64,000 nucleotides of DNA. It comes from Vallitalea maricola. GTDB lineage: Bacteria; Bacillota; Clostridia; Lachnospirales; Vallitaleaceae. The position numbers were made by a program, and so were the translations under genes. Below are positions 27,221 to 36,508 of this stretch, one piece after another; position 1 is the first letter of the stretch, and every line of letters begins with the position of its first letter. The stretch covers positions 69,741 to 133,740 of the forward strand of contig NZ_BTPU01000025.1 of the NCBI RefSeq assembly GCF_036985595.1, in the 5' to 3' direction. The notes beneath the pieces were generated by a model. The model made no database searches. It saw nothing but the letters and a program-made list of their open reading frames with translations, and was not told the origin of the DNA.

Positions 27221-28072
27221 TTAATTGGTTTCTTCTAATCTTTTGCATTTATTACAATCATCTTTGTCAAAAATAATTCTCATTCTATTTTTAATTCCAG
27301 AGTATATTATATTATCTAGAATAGGTTTTTCTTTTACCAAAGGTAATTTATCCAGTTCACTATCCAAAAAAGATAAATTGAGGTTCAATAGGTTCTTAGC
27401 ATACTCTTCTATGTTTTCTTCTTCACATAATAGAAATGGATTATAACTTTTATTTTTCTTATCTTTCTCTATATCATCATAGGCATCTAAAATATAAATA
27501 TATTTTCCCAAATATAATCCAATATTATTTAAATATTGTTTCCAATGGTCCTGTTTATAAATCATAAGTTGTCCCATTAGATGTCCAAAAACATTTGATA
27601 CCTTATCAATATCCTTACAATCAGCTTTTTCAAGTTCCTCTAATTCTTCTATAAATCTAATTATCACTTCATCTTTCTCTGGATACTTTTTCTTAGCTTT
27701 TCTATACCCTCTATTAAATAACATCATTGCAAGAAGGCTTTTTATACTTCTTTCATCTTTCCAGTCATCTTTTAGATTATTATATGCTAACATAATATTA
27801 AGCGCTGCACAATATTCACTTACCTCATTATCTATCATAAGCTGTTTATTATGAGGATGAGCCACACATCTGCAATTAGAGCAATTATTTACAGGTTCAT
27901 ATAGAGACGTTAAAATGATAACCAGGTATGTCATATCATAATTCAATGTAAACCTGCTAAGATTTCCATAATTATGCTTCAACGCCATACACAATCCACA
28001 ATAATATCCTTTGTATGTCATATATTCTCTTACTTTTAATTCAAGTTTATCAATCTGCACATATCCAAACAT
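27221..28072 (-). CDS. DUF5685 family protein
   Basis: The 283-residue protein begins MFGYVQIDKLELKVREY and has three cysteine groups: YYCGLCMAL (~25), CSNCRCVAH (~65) and CNKCK near the C-terminus. Between them are two acidic motifs, LKDDWKDE (~100) and DAYDDIEKD (~200). The helical pattern with paired Asp-rich motifs recalls isoprenoid-synthase folds, but this is only a resemblance and I would not assign such activity. The function is unknown. It heads the unit DUF5685-DnaJ-membrane protein. Confidence 0.8.
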   Translation of the reverse strand: MFGYVQIDKLELKVREYMTYKGYYCGLCMALKHNYGNLSRFTLNYDMTYLVIILTSLYEPVNNCSNCRCVAHPHNKQLMIDNEVSEYCAALNIMLAYNNLKDDWKDERSIKSLLAMMLFNRGYRKAKKKYPEKDEVIIRFIEELEELEKADCKDIDKVSNVFGHLMGQLMIYKQDHWKQYLNNIGLYLGKYIYILDAYDDIEKDKKNKSYNPFLLCEEENIEEYAKNLLNLNLSFLDSELDKLPLVKEKPILDNIIYSGIKNRMRIIFDKDDCNKCKRLEETN

Positions 28073-28566
28073 TTTAAGTCCTCTCTACTAATTTATTAAA
28101 ACAATATAACACAAAATCAAGGTAACTATTAAGTTTTTTCCAAATAATACCGATATATTATATACATAAATGACATTAAAAATCTTAATATTATTAGTAT
28201 AAAGCATAAGTAATAAAAGCTCAACACTACAATTATTAATTTTTTGTGTACAATTTCTATGTACTCCTGTCAAGGGAAGTTTCTAAAATTAAGCACATAA
28301 ATATATAAATGCTATATCAAATTTTTATAAAAGAAATTTCATTTTATGTAAAAATCACGTTTAATATTTAAAAATATATTTTATAAGTTAAGATTGGCTT
28401 ATTTTTAGGGCAAAATCGCTAGTATACTAACATTTTTATATAGCAATTTTTAACTATTATAATATTTAATGAAATTAGCCCTTGCTTTTTTCTCCAATTA
28501 TTGTAAAATAGGTGTTGTAGCAGATAAACCTTATACTAAAAATATAATAAAGTAGGGTGATGAATT
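28073..28566. other. Gene-free AT-rich divergent region
   Basis: This 494-bp stretch lies between the divergent DUF5685 and GntR genes. It holds no open frame with a ribosome site. A weak long-range pairing (AGGGC near 28408 with GCCCT near 28478, followed by CTTTTTT) is the only structure I noticed. Confidence 0.5.
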
Positions 28567-29325
28567 ATGGCAAGTATTGATAGTTTTAAAAAGTATACCG
28601 TTAACAAGTCAACTCCTATTCCTCTATACTTTCAATTCAAGAATATTTTGATTGAAATGATGAAGGATGAAGTTTTAAAACCAGGTGATATGATACCTAC
28701 TGAGTTTGAGCTATGTGATATTTATGGTATAAGCAGAACAACAATCAGACAAGCATTAACTGAATTAGTTAATGAAGGTAAGTTTTATCGTGTAAAAGGT
28801 AGAGGTACTTTTGTTGCTCAAACCAAAATTAAACATGATTTTACTCAAAAAGCAGAGAGCTTTGATAATGAGATGTTACGAAATGGATATACCCCTAGTA
28901 CTAAGGTTTTAGATTTTAAGGTAGTTTCCGCTACCCCAGAAGTTGCATCTGCTTTAAATCTCGCACCGAATACAGACGTTATCTATTTAAAGAGGCTCCG
29001 ATTTGTAAATAATGAACCACTAATAATTTCTCAAACTTATTTACCTTATTCATTTTGTAAACATATTCTCGATAATAATATGAATGAAGAATCACTATAT
29101 AGCATACTATCTAGCAATATTAATACTAAAGTCTATAAAATAATTAAAAAAATGGAAGCTGTTGTTCCTACTAAGGAAGATTGTGAATTACTTGAAATCA
29201 ATAAGACAACTGCAATACAATTATTTCATGTAAAAGGTTATAATAAATTTGAGACACCTGTAGAGTACACTGTCTCTAGATTTAGAGGAGATAAGAATAT
29301 TTTCTCTGTAGAACAGTTTGTTTAG
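28567..29325 (+). CDS. GntR/HutC-family regulator with UTRA ligand domain
   Basis: A one-component transcription factor. The N-terminal winged helix (about 15-80) has PLYFQFKNILIEMM, IPTEFELCDIYGISRTTIRQA and the wing GRGTFVA. The C-terminal UTRA domain (about 100-245) would bind a small molecule, in many relatives a sugar phosphate or amino-acid derivative. No metabolic gene lies next to it on the same strand, so its target is not evident; autoregulation is common in the family. It is followed by a terminator shared with the convergent M42 peptidase gene. Confidence 0.92.
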   Translation: MASIDSFKKYTVNKSTPIPLYFQFKNILIEMMKDEVLKPGDMIPTEFELCDIYGISRTTIRQALTELVNEGKFYRVKGRGTFVAQTKIKHDFTQKAESFDNEMLRNGYTPSTKVLDFKVVSATPEVASALNLAPNTDVIYLKRLRFVNNEPLIISQTYLPYSFCKHILDNNMNEESLYSILSSNINTKVYKIIKKMEAVVPTKEDCELLEINKTTAIQLFHVKGYNKFETPVEYTVSRFRGDKNIFSVEQFV

Positions 29326-29343
29326 TAAACGGTAGGTATTTGT

Positions 29344-29375
29344 AAAAACCTCAGGTTAATTCCTGAGGTTTTTAC
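29344..29375. terminator. Bidirectional terminator between gntR and the M42 peptidase
   Basis: AAAAACCTCAGG-TTAATT-CCTGAGGTTTTT, a perfect stem with A and T tracts on both sides, lies between convergent genes. Confidence 0.92.
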
Positions 29376-29414
29376 TTTTATATGAGTTATTTTCTTACAT
29401 ATATCTTGTTTCAC

Positions 29415-30440
29415 TTATTTAACATACTCTGATAATAGTTTTAAGGTATTGAGAATGCCCTCTATATGAGTTCTTTCCATACCGTGAGATGCATGTACCC
29501 CTGGTCCAATAAGTGCCCCTCTGATGTTGTTTCCTGCACGCAGAGCAGCAGATGCATCTGAACCATAGTTAGGATAAACATCTAATGCATATCCAATCTT
29601 TTTATCTTTTGCAATGCTTACTAATTTATTAACCATATTATAGTCATAAGGTCCTGATGAATCTTTTACACAGATAGATACGTCATGTTCAGTACAGCAA
29701 AGGTCATCCCCCATTGCACCCATATCTATTGCAATCATTTCTGTTATATCTTGTGGAATATAAGAAGAACCATGTCCTACTTCTTCATATGTAGATATAA
29801 ATATTTTTATAGTGTTATCAGGTATTATATTATTATCTTTTATGTATTTCATTAAAGCAAAAATAGTAGCTATCCCTGCTTTATCATCTAGATGTCTAGA
29901 TTTTATATAACCACTTTTTGTTACCCTAACTCTAGGATCAAAAGCAATGAAGTTACCTACTTCTATTCCTAATTTTTCTACATCTTCTTTTGATGTTACA
30001 CTCTCATCTATTCTTACTTCCATATTTTCTTCTATCCTTTTATGCTCTGATGCGTCAGAAAATACGTGAACTGAAGGTTTTGTAGTTAGTATGGTACCGT
30101 CATATTCTTTACCGTCTCTTGTGAATATCTTGCAGTATTCGCCTTCTATACTGTTCATTAGATATCCGCCTATACTAGTGAACCTGATTGTTCCATTAGA
30201 TTTAATGGATCTTACCATAGCTCCTAAAGTATCAACGTGAGCTGATAATCCTAGAACTTCTTTATTTTTACCTTCAATCTTTATGACTCCGCAGCCTTTG
30301 TTAGTGAATTCCATGTCATAACCCATGTCATTAGCTTCTTCTTTTATGAGTTTCATGATGTTTTGGCAAAATCCGCTGGGACTTTCCGTTTCCAGTATTT
30401 TTTTTAGAAAATCAAGAATGTAATCTTTGTACTTTTCCAT
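29415..30440 (-). CDS. M42-family (glutamyl) aminopeptidase
   Basis: M42 enzymes are dodecameric dizinc aminopeptidases that trim peptides in the cytoplasm. Zinc and catalytic residues are visible in order: His in LSAHVDTLG (~67), Asp in SRHLDDKAG (~180), Glu pair in TYEEVGHG (~212), Asp in AIDMGA (~235) and His in HASHGMERTH (~320). The length of 341 is normal. A ribosome site AGAGGAG precedes the ATG. It lies downstream of the MscS gene, separated by a hairpin. Confidence 0.94.
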   Translation of the reverse strand: MEKYKDYILDFLKKILETESPSGFCQNIMKLIKEEANDMGYDMEFTNKGCGVIKIEGKNKEVLGLSAHVDTLGAMVRSIKSNGTIRFTSIGGYLMNSIEGEYCKIFTRDGKEYDGTILTTKPSVHVFSDASEHKRIEENMEVRIDESVTSKEDVEKLGIEVGNFIAFDPRVRVTKSGYIKSRHLDDKAGIATIFALMKYIKDNNIIPDNTIKIFISTYEEVGHGSSYIPQDITEMIAIDMGAMGDDLCCTEHDVSICVKDSSGPYDYNMVNKLVSIAKDKKIGYALDVYPNYGSDASAALRAGNNIRGALIGPGVHASHGMERTHIEGILNTLKLLSEYVK

Positions 30441-30475
30441 CTATACATCTCCTCTGGTAAAAATATTTTATATTA

Positions 30476-30502
30476 GTGAATTCATATCATTAATGAATTC
30501 AC
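30476..30502 (-). terminator. Hairpin after the mscS-like gene
   Basis: GTGAATTCAT and ATGAATTCAC form a perfect 10-bp stem with a 7-base loop, 1 bp beyond the stop codon. The following sequence on the minus strand is AT-rich but lacks a clean T tract, so termination may be partial. Confidence 0.5.
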
Positions 30503-30503
30503 T

Positions 30504-31355
30504 TTACTTGGCAATCTTACCTTCATTATTAACAATGTTTACATCCATATGTGGATAAGGTATTGAGATATTTTCTTCATCAAACTTAATCTTAATCTGT
30601 TCTATCAGGTCAAACTTCACCTGTAGATAATCTTTTGTTTTACACCATACCAATACAGCAAAATTAACTGAACTATCTCCATGTTCGCTAATATTAATGT
30701 ATGGTTCTCTATCCTTAAGTATGAGAGCATGTTTCTCAATAACTTCTTTTATTGCCCTTTTAACAGCAAAAGTATCCTCTTCATAAGCTACACCAAAAGT
30801 CAAATCAACCCTTCTGATATCCATTGTTGAATGATTTATAATACTGCTGTTGGATAAACTTCCATTAGGTACAGTTATCACTTTATTGTCTCTTGTTCTT
30901 AATGTTGTATAGAACACTTGAATATCTTCTACTATACCCTCATGTCCAAATGCTTTTTCTTCAATGAAATCTCCTACTTTGAATGGTCTCAATAATAATA
31001 TTAAGATTCCTCCTGTAAGGTTAGCAAGACTTCCTTGTAAAGCCATACCAACACCAATACCAGTTGCTCCAATAACTGCTATAAGAGAAGTGGTTGGAAT
31101 AGCTAGATTTTCCATTATGATGATACCAAGTAATATCTTCAATATTAATCTTGTTGCTGATAACAAGAATTTTGATAATGATACATCTACTTTTGATTTG
31201 TTCAAGAACTTCTCAATAAGTTTAACCAAATATTTAATAACTTTTAATCCAACAATTAAGATAACAAAACTCATTAAGATTTTGAAACCATATGCTGTCA
31301 ATATTTCTAGAGCCTTAACTTTGATATTGTCTAACTGCTTCATAACTGTGTCCAT
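30504..31355 (-). CDS. Small-conductance mechanosensitive channel (MscS family)
   Basis: MscS opens on membrane tension and protects against osmotic downshock. The 283 residues have three N-terminal membrane segments (about 20-45, 60-85 and 88-115), the last being the glycine/alanine-rich pore helix (GIGVGMALQGSLANLTGG). The beta domain (FKVGDFIE ... RDNKVITVPNGSLSNSSIINHS) and the C-terminal alpha/beta domain follow. Length and order are as in E. coli MscS. The ribosome site is GAAAGGAAG. Confidence 0.95.
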   Translation of the reverse strand: MDTVMKQLDNIKVKALEILTAYGFKILMSFVILIVGLKVIKYLVKLIEKFLNKSKVDVSLSKFLLSATRLILKILLGIIIMENLAIPTTSLIAVIGATGIGVGMALQGSLANLTGGILILLLRPFKVGDFIEEKAFGHEGIVEDIQVFYTTLRTRDNKVITVPNGSLSNSSIINHSTMDIRRVDLTFGVAYEEDTFAVKRAIKEVIEKHALILKDREPYINISEHGDSSVNFAVLVWCKTKDYLQVKFDLIEQIKIKFDEENISIPYPHMDVNIVNNEGKIAK

Positions 31356-31399
31356 AATGTCTTCCTTTCTTTAGTAATTTACTAATCCATAAAAAAATA

Positions 31400-33253
31400 T
31401 TATTTATTGATTAGTTTTGCATCATCTTTGTCATTATTTTTATCTTGTAATAATATAAGTGGAGATATATCTCTCCATTTATTTATTGCTGTTTCTTTTT
31501 TATAGACTTTATCCAAATAAGAATATTTTATTGAAAATACGTATTCTTCGTCATTAGTCAATTTTATAGAAATGTATTTACCATCATAAGAACAGTATTC
31601 TATTCCTACTTCTTTTCTGTCAGGTATTATATCTCTATATTCCAATTGGTCTAGTACAGCATTTATATCTTTGTCTGATAGACTATATATGTTATCTTCA
31701 ATAAAATTATCAGTTATAGTTCTTATATTAAATCCTGGATGATTAATACTAAAAGTATATAAATCATTAATACCTTTATCTACAATCTTCCATGTCTCTT
31801 TCTTTTCCAGAGCAAATCTCTCATAGCTTTGATAATTATTAGAATTTGAGGCTATTACAAAAGCATATCTACCATCAGTATTCATATATCTTATAAATAC
31901 CTCTGAGGCAAAATATTCTTTTATACTCTTTTCAATATCTTCATCATAAAATACTTTTGTCTCTAGCGGTTTCTGGAATTGGTAACCTAAATAATCTTTT
32001 TCATCAATAAAATCATAGTTCATCTTATCAACCACTGCATATTTATTATCATCTATCTTATATGCAATTATATAATTTTTATCTGCATAATTATATAAAA
32101 AATTCATCTTGTCATAGACATCTTCTGGTATATCAAGATTATATTTAACGATTATATCTTTTATAAAAACAGATACATCTTTGTCTATGTCATAAGGATT
32201 ATTTAAGTAAACTACGTACTCATTCTTAGGCAGTTTTTCTACTTGGTCAAGTAATAAAGTACAATAATTTTTGATTTTACCTAAAATAAGCTTGTTCTTC
32301 TCATTTGTTATGTCTTTTTTACTATAATGAGTAATATATTTTCCAAAATTATTAAGAACGTAATCAATTTTATTCTCATCTGTCAGTATTAATATATTTT
32401 TTATTAGTTCTTCGTCTCCTATGAGTATATCTGTCAATATCATTTCTATATCTTCAGTTGATATTATTTCTTTATCAATGATATCTAAAACTTTTCCTCG
32501 AGTATTGTCATTATCATTTTTATATATACCATAGAGTTCATCACTTTTAACCTTAGCAATGTCCGCTAGTAATTGTTTAGTTCTCGCTTCATCAATGACT
32601 AAATCTATAACTACTTTGTCTGAATCCATATTGATGCTATGGATAGTTGCTATGTCTGGTATATTAAAGTCATCTAAGCTTATATTTAATATCTCTTTGT
32701 TCTCAATCAACTTAGCCTTTATAGTTTCTTCTATAGATTTAGGTAGTGATAAAAAGTTCTTGTTTCTAAGTTTCATGTTGGTAAAATTAATTTGTATCTC
32801 TCTATTGTCGTTATCTAGAGTTACATCCATGGATATTGGTATATTGATGCCATGTATAGTAGTGTTAATGTATGCTTTATTTTCATTAGTATCAATAAAG
32901 CCATTATTTATAATGTAACCATTTTGTATACTCATCTCTTCAATCTTATGATTAAATGCTGTTGTTAGAACGTCTATTGGTATCTCTATAGATACATTAT
33001 TTTCTTTTATCTCAATAATCTTTCCTAAATCTCTATCATTAAAATATCCACCTAATTCTATTTGATTGAAAGCAACTGTAAACGATGAATTATGCAAATA
33101 TATTAATAGGAATCCTATAAATAATACAATAATTGTCAGAAACCCCAGACCAATCCTAAGAGACCTTTTATATATTATTTTCTTATCTATAGTCTTGGTA
33201 TCCTTCAAATCTTTAGTGTCACTTTCCTTTTCTTTTTTTCCCATTGATATCAT
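31400..33253 (-). CDS. Membrane-anchored protein of unknown function, 617 aa
   Basis: A basic, lysine-rich cytoplasmic N-terminus (about 30 residues) is followed by one transmembrane segment (about 34-53, GLGFLTIIVLFIGFLL) and a ~560-residue external region. The external part starts with a beta-rich domain that recalls lipid-binding or YpmS-like modules, then a mixed region rich in N, D, K and I. I recognise no domain with confidence. The Shine-Dalgarno AGGAGG lies 27 bases before the ATG; an 8-bp hairpin between them would bring the two close. It sits upstream of the MscS gene with a 44-bp gap. Confidence 0.75.
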   Translation of the reverse strand: MISMGKKEKESDTKDLKDTKTIDKKIIYKRSLRIGLGFLTIIVLFIGFLLIYLHNSSFTVAFNQIELGGYFNDRDLGKIIEIKENNVSIEIPIDVLTTAFNHKIEEMSIQNGYIINNGFIDTNENKAYINTTIHGINIPISMDVTLDNDNREIQINFTNMKLRNKNFLSLPKSIEETIKAKLIENKEILNISLDDFNIPDIATIHSINMDSDKVVIDLVIDEARTKQLLADIAKVKSDELYGIYKNDNDNTRGKVLDIIDKEIISTEDIEMILTDILIGDEELIKNILILTDENKIDYVLNNFGKYITHYSKKDITNEKNKLILGKIKNYCTLLLDQVEKLPKNEYVVYLNNPYDIDKDVSVFIKDIIVKYNLDIPEDVYDKMNFLYNYADKNYIIAYKIDDNKYAVVDKMNYDFIDEKDYLGYQFQKPLETKVFYDEDIEKSIKEYFASEVFIRYMNTDGRYAFVIASNSNNYQSYERFALEKKETWKIVDKGINDLYTFSINHPGFNIRTITDNFIEDNIYSLSDKDINAVLDQLEYRDIIPDRKEVGIEYCSYDGKYISIKLTNDEEYVFSIKYSYLDKVYKKETAINKWRDISPLILLQDKNNDKDDAKLINK

Positions 33254-33257
33254 TACT

Positions 33258-33287
33258 TTGTTTTAATCTAACAAAGTTAACCTCCTA
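33258..33287 (-). promoter_or_regulatory. Hairpin-bridged ribosome-binding site
   Basis: On the minus strand AGGAGG-TTA is followed by ACTTTGTT-AGATTAA-AACAAAGT and then A-ATG. The 8-bp stem would reduce the 27-base linear distance to about 4 bases. This sets translation initiation of the 617-aa protein. Confidence 0.5.
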
Positions 33288-33484
33288 ATAATTATTCCTA
33301 TCATAGATACTCTTATTTGGATACGAGTATATTATATAGTTTGTTTTCCTATAAAACAAGTAAGTTTTATTATAATTATCGCCAAATTTACTTTAATTTA
33401 CAATAATTATATGAAAAAACTTCAATAACAGGAGGCATCACCCCTAATATATCAATTCAGCAGGTAATTTTACAGCATAAAATT

Positions 33485-33519
33485 AAAAAACCCGTAATTC
33501 CTATTGGAAAAACGAGTTT
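33485..33519 (-). terminator. Terminator of asnS
   Basis: On the minus strand AAACTCGT pairs with ACGGGTTT, extended by an inner TTCC/GGAA, and is followed by TTTAATTT. Confidence 0.7.
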
Positions 33520-33550
33520 ATATTATATAAGGTAGTCTTGGCAGACTATT

Positions 33551-34942
33551 TTAGATATCACAATTATTTACTGTTCTAGGGAATGGGATTACGTCTCTTA
33601 TGTTACTCATACCTGTTATATACATAATCATACGTTCAAATCCTAATCCGAATCCAGCATGGTTGCATCCGCCGTATTTTCTTATATCTAGATACCACCA
33701 GTAATCTTCTTCTTTTAATCCTGATTCTTTCATCTTGGATATTAGTTTATCGTAGTCTTCTTCTCTTTGGCTACCACCGATGATTTCACCAACACCTGGA
33801 ACTAATAGGTCCATAGCTGCAACTGTCTTATTATCTTCATTCAACTTCATATAGAAAGCTTTTATTTCTTTTGGATAGTCGATGACGAATACAGGTTTTT
33901 TGAATACTTTTTCAGTTATATATCTTTCATGCTCTGTTTGGAGATCTGCTCCCCATTTTACAGGATAATCAAATTTCTCTCCACTTTTTTCTAGAAGCTC
34001 AACTGCTTCAGTATAAGTAATTCTCTCAAATTTATTGTTAAGTACATTATCAAGTCTTTCTGACAAACCTTTGTCAATAAATTTATTGAAGAATTCCATT
34101 TCTTCTGGAGCATTTTCTTTAACATAAGTAATGATGTATTTGATCATTTCTTCTGCTATATCCATATCATCAATCAAATCAGCAAATGCCATCTCTGGTT
34201 CAATCATCCAGAATTCTGCTGCATGTCTTGCAGTGTTAGAATTTTCTGCTCTGAATGTTGGACCGAATGTATATACATTTCTAAATGCCATTGCATAAGT
34301 TTCAACATTAAGCTGACCACTAACTGTAAGATTAGTCTCTTTTCCAAAGAAATCTAGTTTGTTGTCAATATTACCCTCTTCGTCTTTTGGAACGCTATTC
34401 AAATCAAGTGTAGTAGCTCTGAACATTTCTCCTGCTCCCTCACAGTCACTACCTGTAAGAATTGGAGTATGAACATATACGAATCCTTTATCTGAGAAGA
34501 ATCGATGTATTGCCTGAGCCACAACAGAACGTATTCTGAATACCGCTGCAAAAGTGTTAGTTCTTGGTCTAAGATGTGAAATGGTTCTTAGATATTCAAA
34601 TGTATGTCTTTTCTTTTGTAATGGATAGTCTGGTGTTGATGCGCCTTCTATCTGTACGTCTGTTGCTTGCATTTCAAAAGGTTGTTTAGCACCTGGTGTC
34701 TCAATAAATTTACCTTTTACAATAATTGATGAACCAACATTCAACTTAGATAGTTCATCAAAGTTTTCTAATTCGTTATTAATTACTACTTGAAGATTAT
34801 TAAAAAATGTCCCATCATTAAGAATAATGAATCCAAAGGCTTTTGAAGCTCTAACGCTTCTTATCCAACCTGAGACTGTTATTTCTTTATCTGTATATTG
34901 GCTGGTATTTCTAAATAATTCTTTAACTGATGTATATTTCAT
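33551..34942 (-). CDS. asnS: Asparaginyl-tRNA synthetase
   Basis: This class IIb synthetase charges tRNA-Asn. The OB-fold anticodon domain (about 1-120, VSGWIRSVRASKAFGFIILND) is followed by the catalytic domain with FRAENSNTARHAAEFWMIEPE (motif 2) and GFGLGFERMIMYITG (motif 3). I use the ATG at 34942, 7 bases after AAGGAAGGAG, giving 463 residues, the standard length; an upstream in-frame TTG (34963) covers the ribosome site. No T-box leader could be recognised upstream. Confidence 0.97.
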   Translation of the reverse strand: MKYTSVKELFRNTSQYTDKEITVSGWIRSVRASKAFGFIILNDGTFFNNLQVVINNELENFDELSKLNVGSSIIVKGKFIETPGAKQPFEMQATDVQIEGASTPDYPLQKKRHTFEYLRTISHLRPRTNTFAAVFRIRSVVAQAIHRFFSDKGFVYVHTPILTGSDCEGAGEMFRATTLDLNSVPKDEEGNIDNKLDFFGKETNLTVSGQLNVETYAMAFRNVYTFGPTFRAENSNTARHAAEFWMIEPEMAFADLIDDMDIAEEMIKYIITYVKENAPEEMEFFNKFIDKGLSERLDNVLNNKFERITYTEAVELLEKSGEKFDYPVKWGADLQTEHERYITEKVFKKPVFVIDYPKEIKAFYMKLNEDNKTVAAMDLLVPGVGEIIGGSQREEDYDKLISKMKESGLKEEDYWWYLDIRKYGGCNHAGFGLGFERMIMYITGMSNIRDVIPFPRTVNNCDI

Positions 34943-35273
34943 TATAGTTCTCCTTCCTTTCAAACTTTCTAATTGGTATTATACCATAGTCATTCAAATT
35001 TTTTTATATTTAAATGAATAATTTTTTACTTTGTAACTTAAATTATTAAAGTTATAAGTCTCCTAAATAATATTTATTATAAGTATAACCAATTAACTTA
35101 TTTTTTTTACCTAATTATGTTATACTTATTAGTAATTCACGGTGCAAAAACAAAGAAAATTTAATATTGTTGTTTATATATAAAAGAATAGAAATTAATA
35201 TAAAAACGATTCTTATATTACCGTGTACCACAAGAAAAGTTTACTATTTTAAAAAAGAAAGGACGGATATATA
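34943..35273. other. Divergent intergenic region between asnS and the M29 peptidase
   Basis: No gene or riboswitch is recognised. A TTATACT near 35118 could be a -10 for the peptidase, leaving a ~150-base leader that contains a distant CACGGT/ACCGTG pair. Confidence 0.4.
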
Positions 35274-36389
35274 ATGGATTCAAGAATTGTAAAGTTAGCA
35301 AAAATTCTAGTTAATTATTCTTGCAAAGTCAAAGAAGGAGATAAGGTTTTAATACAGCATGTTGGTGATTCTACATTACCTCTTACTAGACAATTAATAA
35401 AAGAAATTTACGCAGTTGGAGGTATTCCATTCGAAAAACATATAGATGAATCTGTACAAAGAGAGTTATTATTAAATTGTACTAAAGAACAAATAGATTT
35501 GATGGCTGAATCTGATTTGACGATCATGCGAGAAATGGATTGTTACATTGGTGTTAGAGCTTCTGATAACGTTAATGAGTTAAGTGATGTTCCAAGTGAC
35601 AAAAGAGGATTATACGAAATGTATCATTTTACTCCTGTACACAGAGATGTTCGTGTTCCTGATACTCGTTGGGTTGTTATGAGATACCCTAACAATTCTA
35701 TGGCACAACTTGCTAATACGAGTCTAGAAGATTTTGAAGACTTCTATTTTAACGTTTGTACACTTGATTATGGAAAGATGTCAAAGGCTATGGATAATCT
35801 AGTTGCTCTTATGAACAAGACTGATAAAGTAAGAATCGTTGGTGAAGGAACTGATATTTCATTCTCAATCAAAGGGCTTCCAGCTATTAAATGTGATGGC
35901 GGATGCAATATTCCTGATGGTGAAGTTTATTCAGCGCCTGTTAAAGATTCTGTTAACGGTGTTATCAGTTATAATACACCTGCTGTTTATAGAGGTTTTA
36001 CTTATGAAAATATTGTTTTCGAATTCAAGAATGGTAAAATTATAAAAGCAACTGCTAATGATACAGAAAAAATCAATGCTGTACTTGATACAGATGAAGG
36101 AGCTAGATATATAGGTGAATTTGCTATTGGTGTTAATCCTTATATCTTAAATCCTCTAAAAGATACTTTATTTGATGAAAAGATTATGGGTAGTATCCAC
36201 TTTACACCTGGTAATTCATATGATGACTGTGATAATGAAAACCATTCAGCTATCCACTGGGATTTAGTATATATTCAAACTCCTGATTTTGGCGGTGGAG
36301 AAATTTATTTTGATGATGTGCTTATTAGAAAAGATGGTATGTTTGTAGTTCCAGAACTTGAGTGTTTAAATCCTGAGAATCTTAAATAA
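35274..36389 (+). CDS. M29-family aminopeptidase (AmpS/AmpT type)
   Basis: M29 enzymes are dimeric metallo-aminopeptidases of the cytoplasm. The 371-residue protein shows the family segments CNIPDGEVYSAPV (~210), ARYIGEFAIGVNP (~280, Glu ligand), and NHSAIHWDLV (~330, His and Asp ligands). The N-terminal domain (CKVKEGDKVLIQ) is typical. Start is an ATG after AAAGAAAGGACGG. It has its own terminator and stands alone. Confidence 0.94.
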   Translation: MDSRIVKLAKILVNYSCKVKEGDKVLIQHVGDSTLPLTRQLIKEIYAVGGIPFEKHIDESVQRELLLNCTKEQIDLMAESDLTIMREMDCYIGVRASDNVNELSDVPSDKRGLYEMYHFTPVHRDVRVPDTRWVVMRYPNNSMAQLANTSLEDFEDFYFNVCTLDYGKMSKAMDNLVALMNKTDKVRIVGEGTDISFSIKGLPAIKCDGGCNIPDGEVYSAPVKDSVNGVISYNTPAVYRGFTYENIVFEFKNGKIIKATANDTEKINAVLDTDEGARYIGEFAIGVNPYILNPLKDTLFDEKIMGSIHFTPGNSYDDCDNENHSAIHWDLVYIQTPDFGGGEIYFDDVLIRKDGMFVVPELECLNPENLK

Positions 36390-36414
36390 AAAGAATACAA
36401 GAGAATATTATATT

Positions 36415-36441
36415 AAAAAAGCGCTATCTAGCGCTTTTTTT
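36415..36441. terminator. Bidirectional terminator between the M29 peptidase and queT
   Basis: AAAAAAGCGC-TATCTA-GCGCTTTTTTT lies between convergent genes, with A and T tracts on both sides. Confidence 0.88.
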
Positions 36442-36508
36442 CCTTTAGAATTTAGTATTACTTATTTAATTTATATCTGTAGCATTAGATATAATGATAT
36501 ACTATTTT

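Noticed and set aside
28088..28273. A 61-codon minus-strand frame upstream of DUF5685
   Set aside because: It has no ribosome site, is rich in I, L, N and Y as expected for AT-rich intergenic DNA, and has no recognisable features.
28400..28500. Attenuator before the GntR-UTRA gene
   Set aside because: The pairing is only 5 bp over a ~60-base loop and the T run is not adjacent to a stable stem.
34943..35273. T-box leader for asnS
   Set aside because: No AGGGTGG-type T-box sequence, specifier stem or terminator arrangement could be found upstream of asnS.
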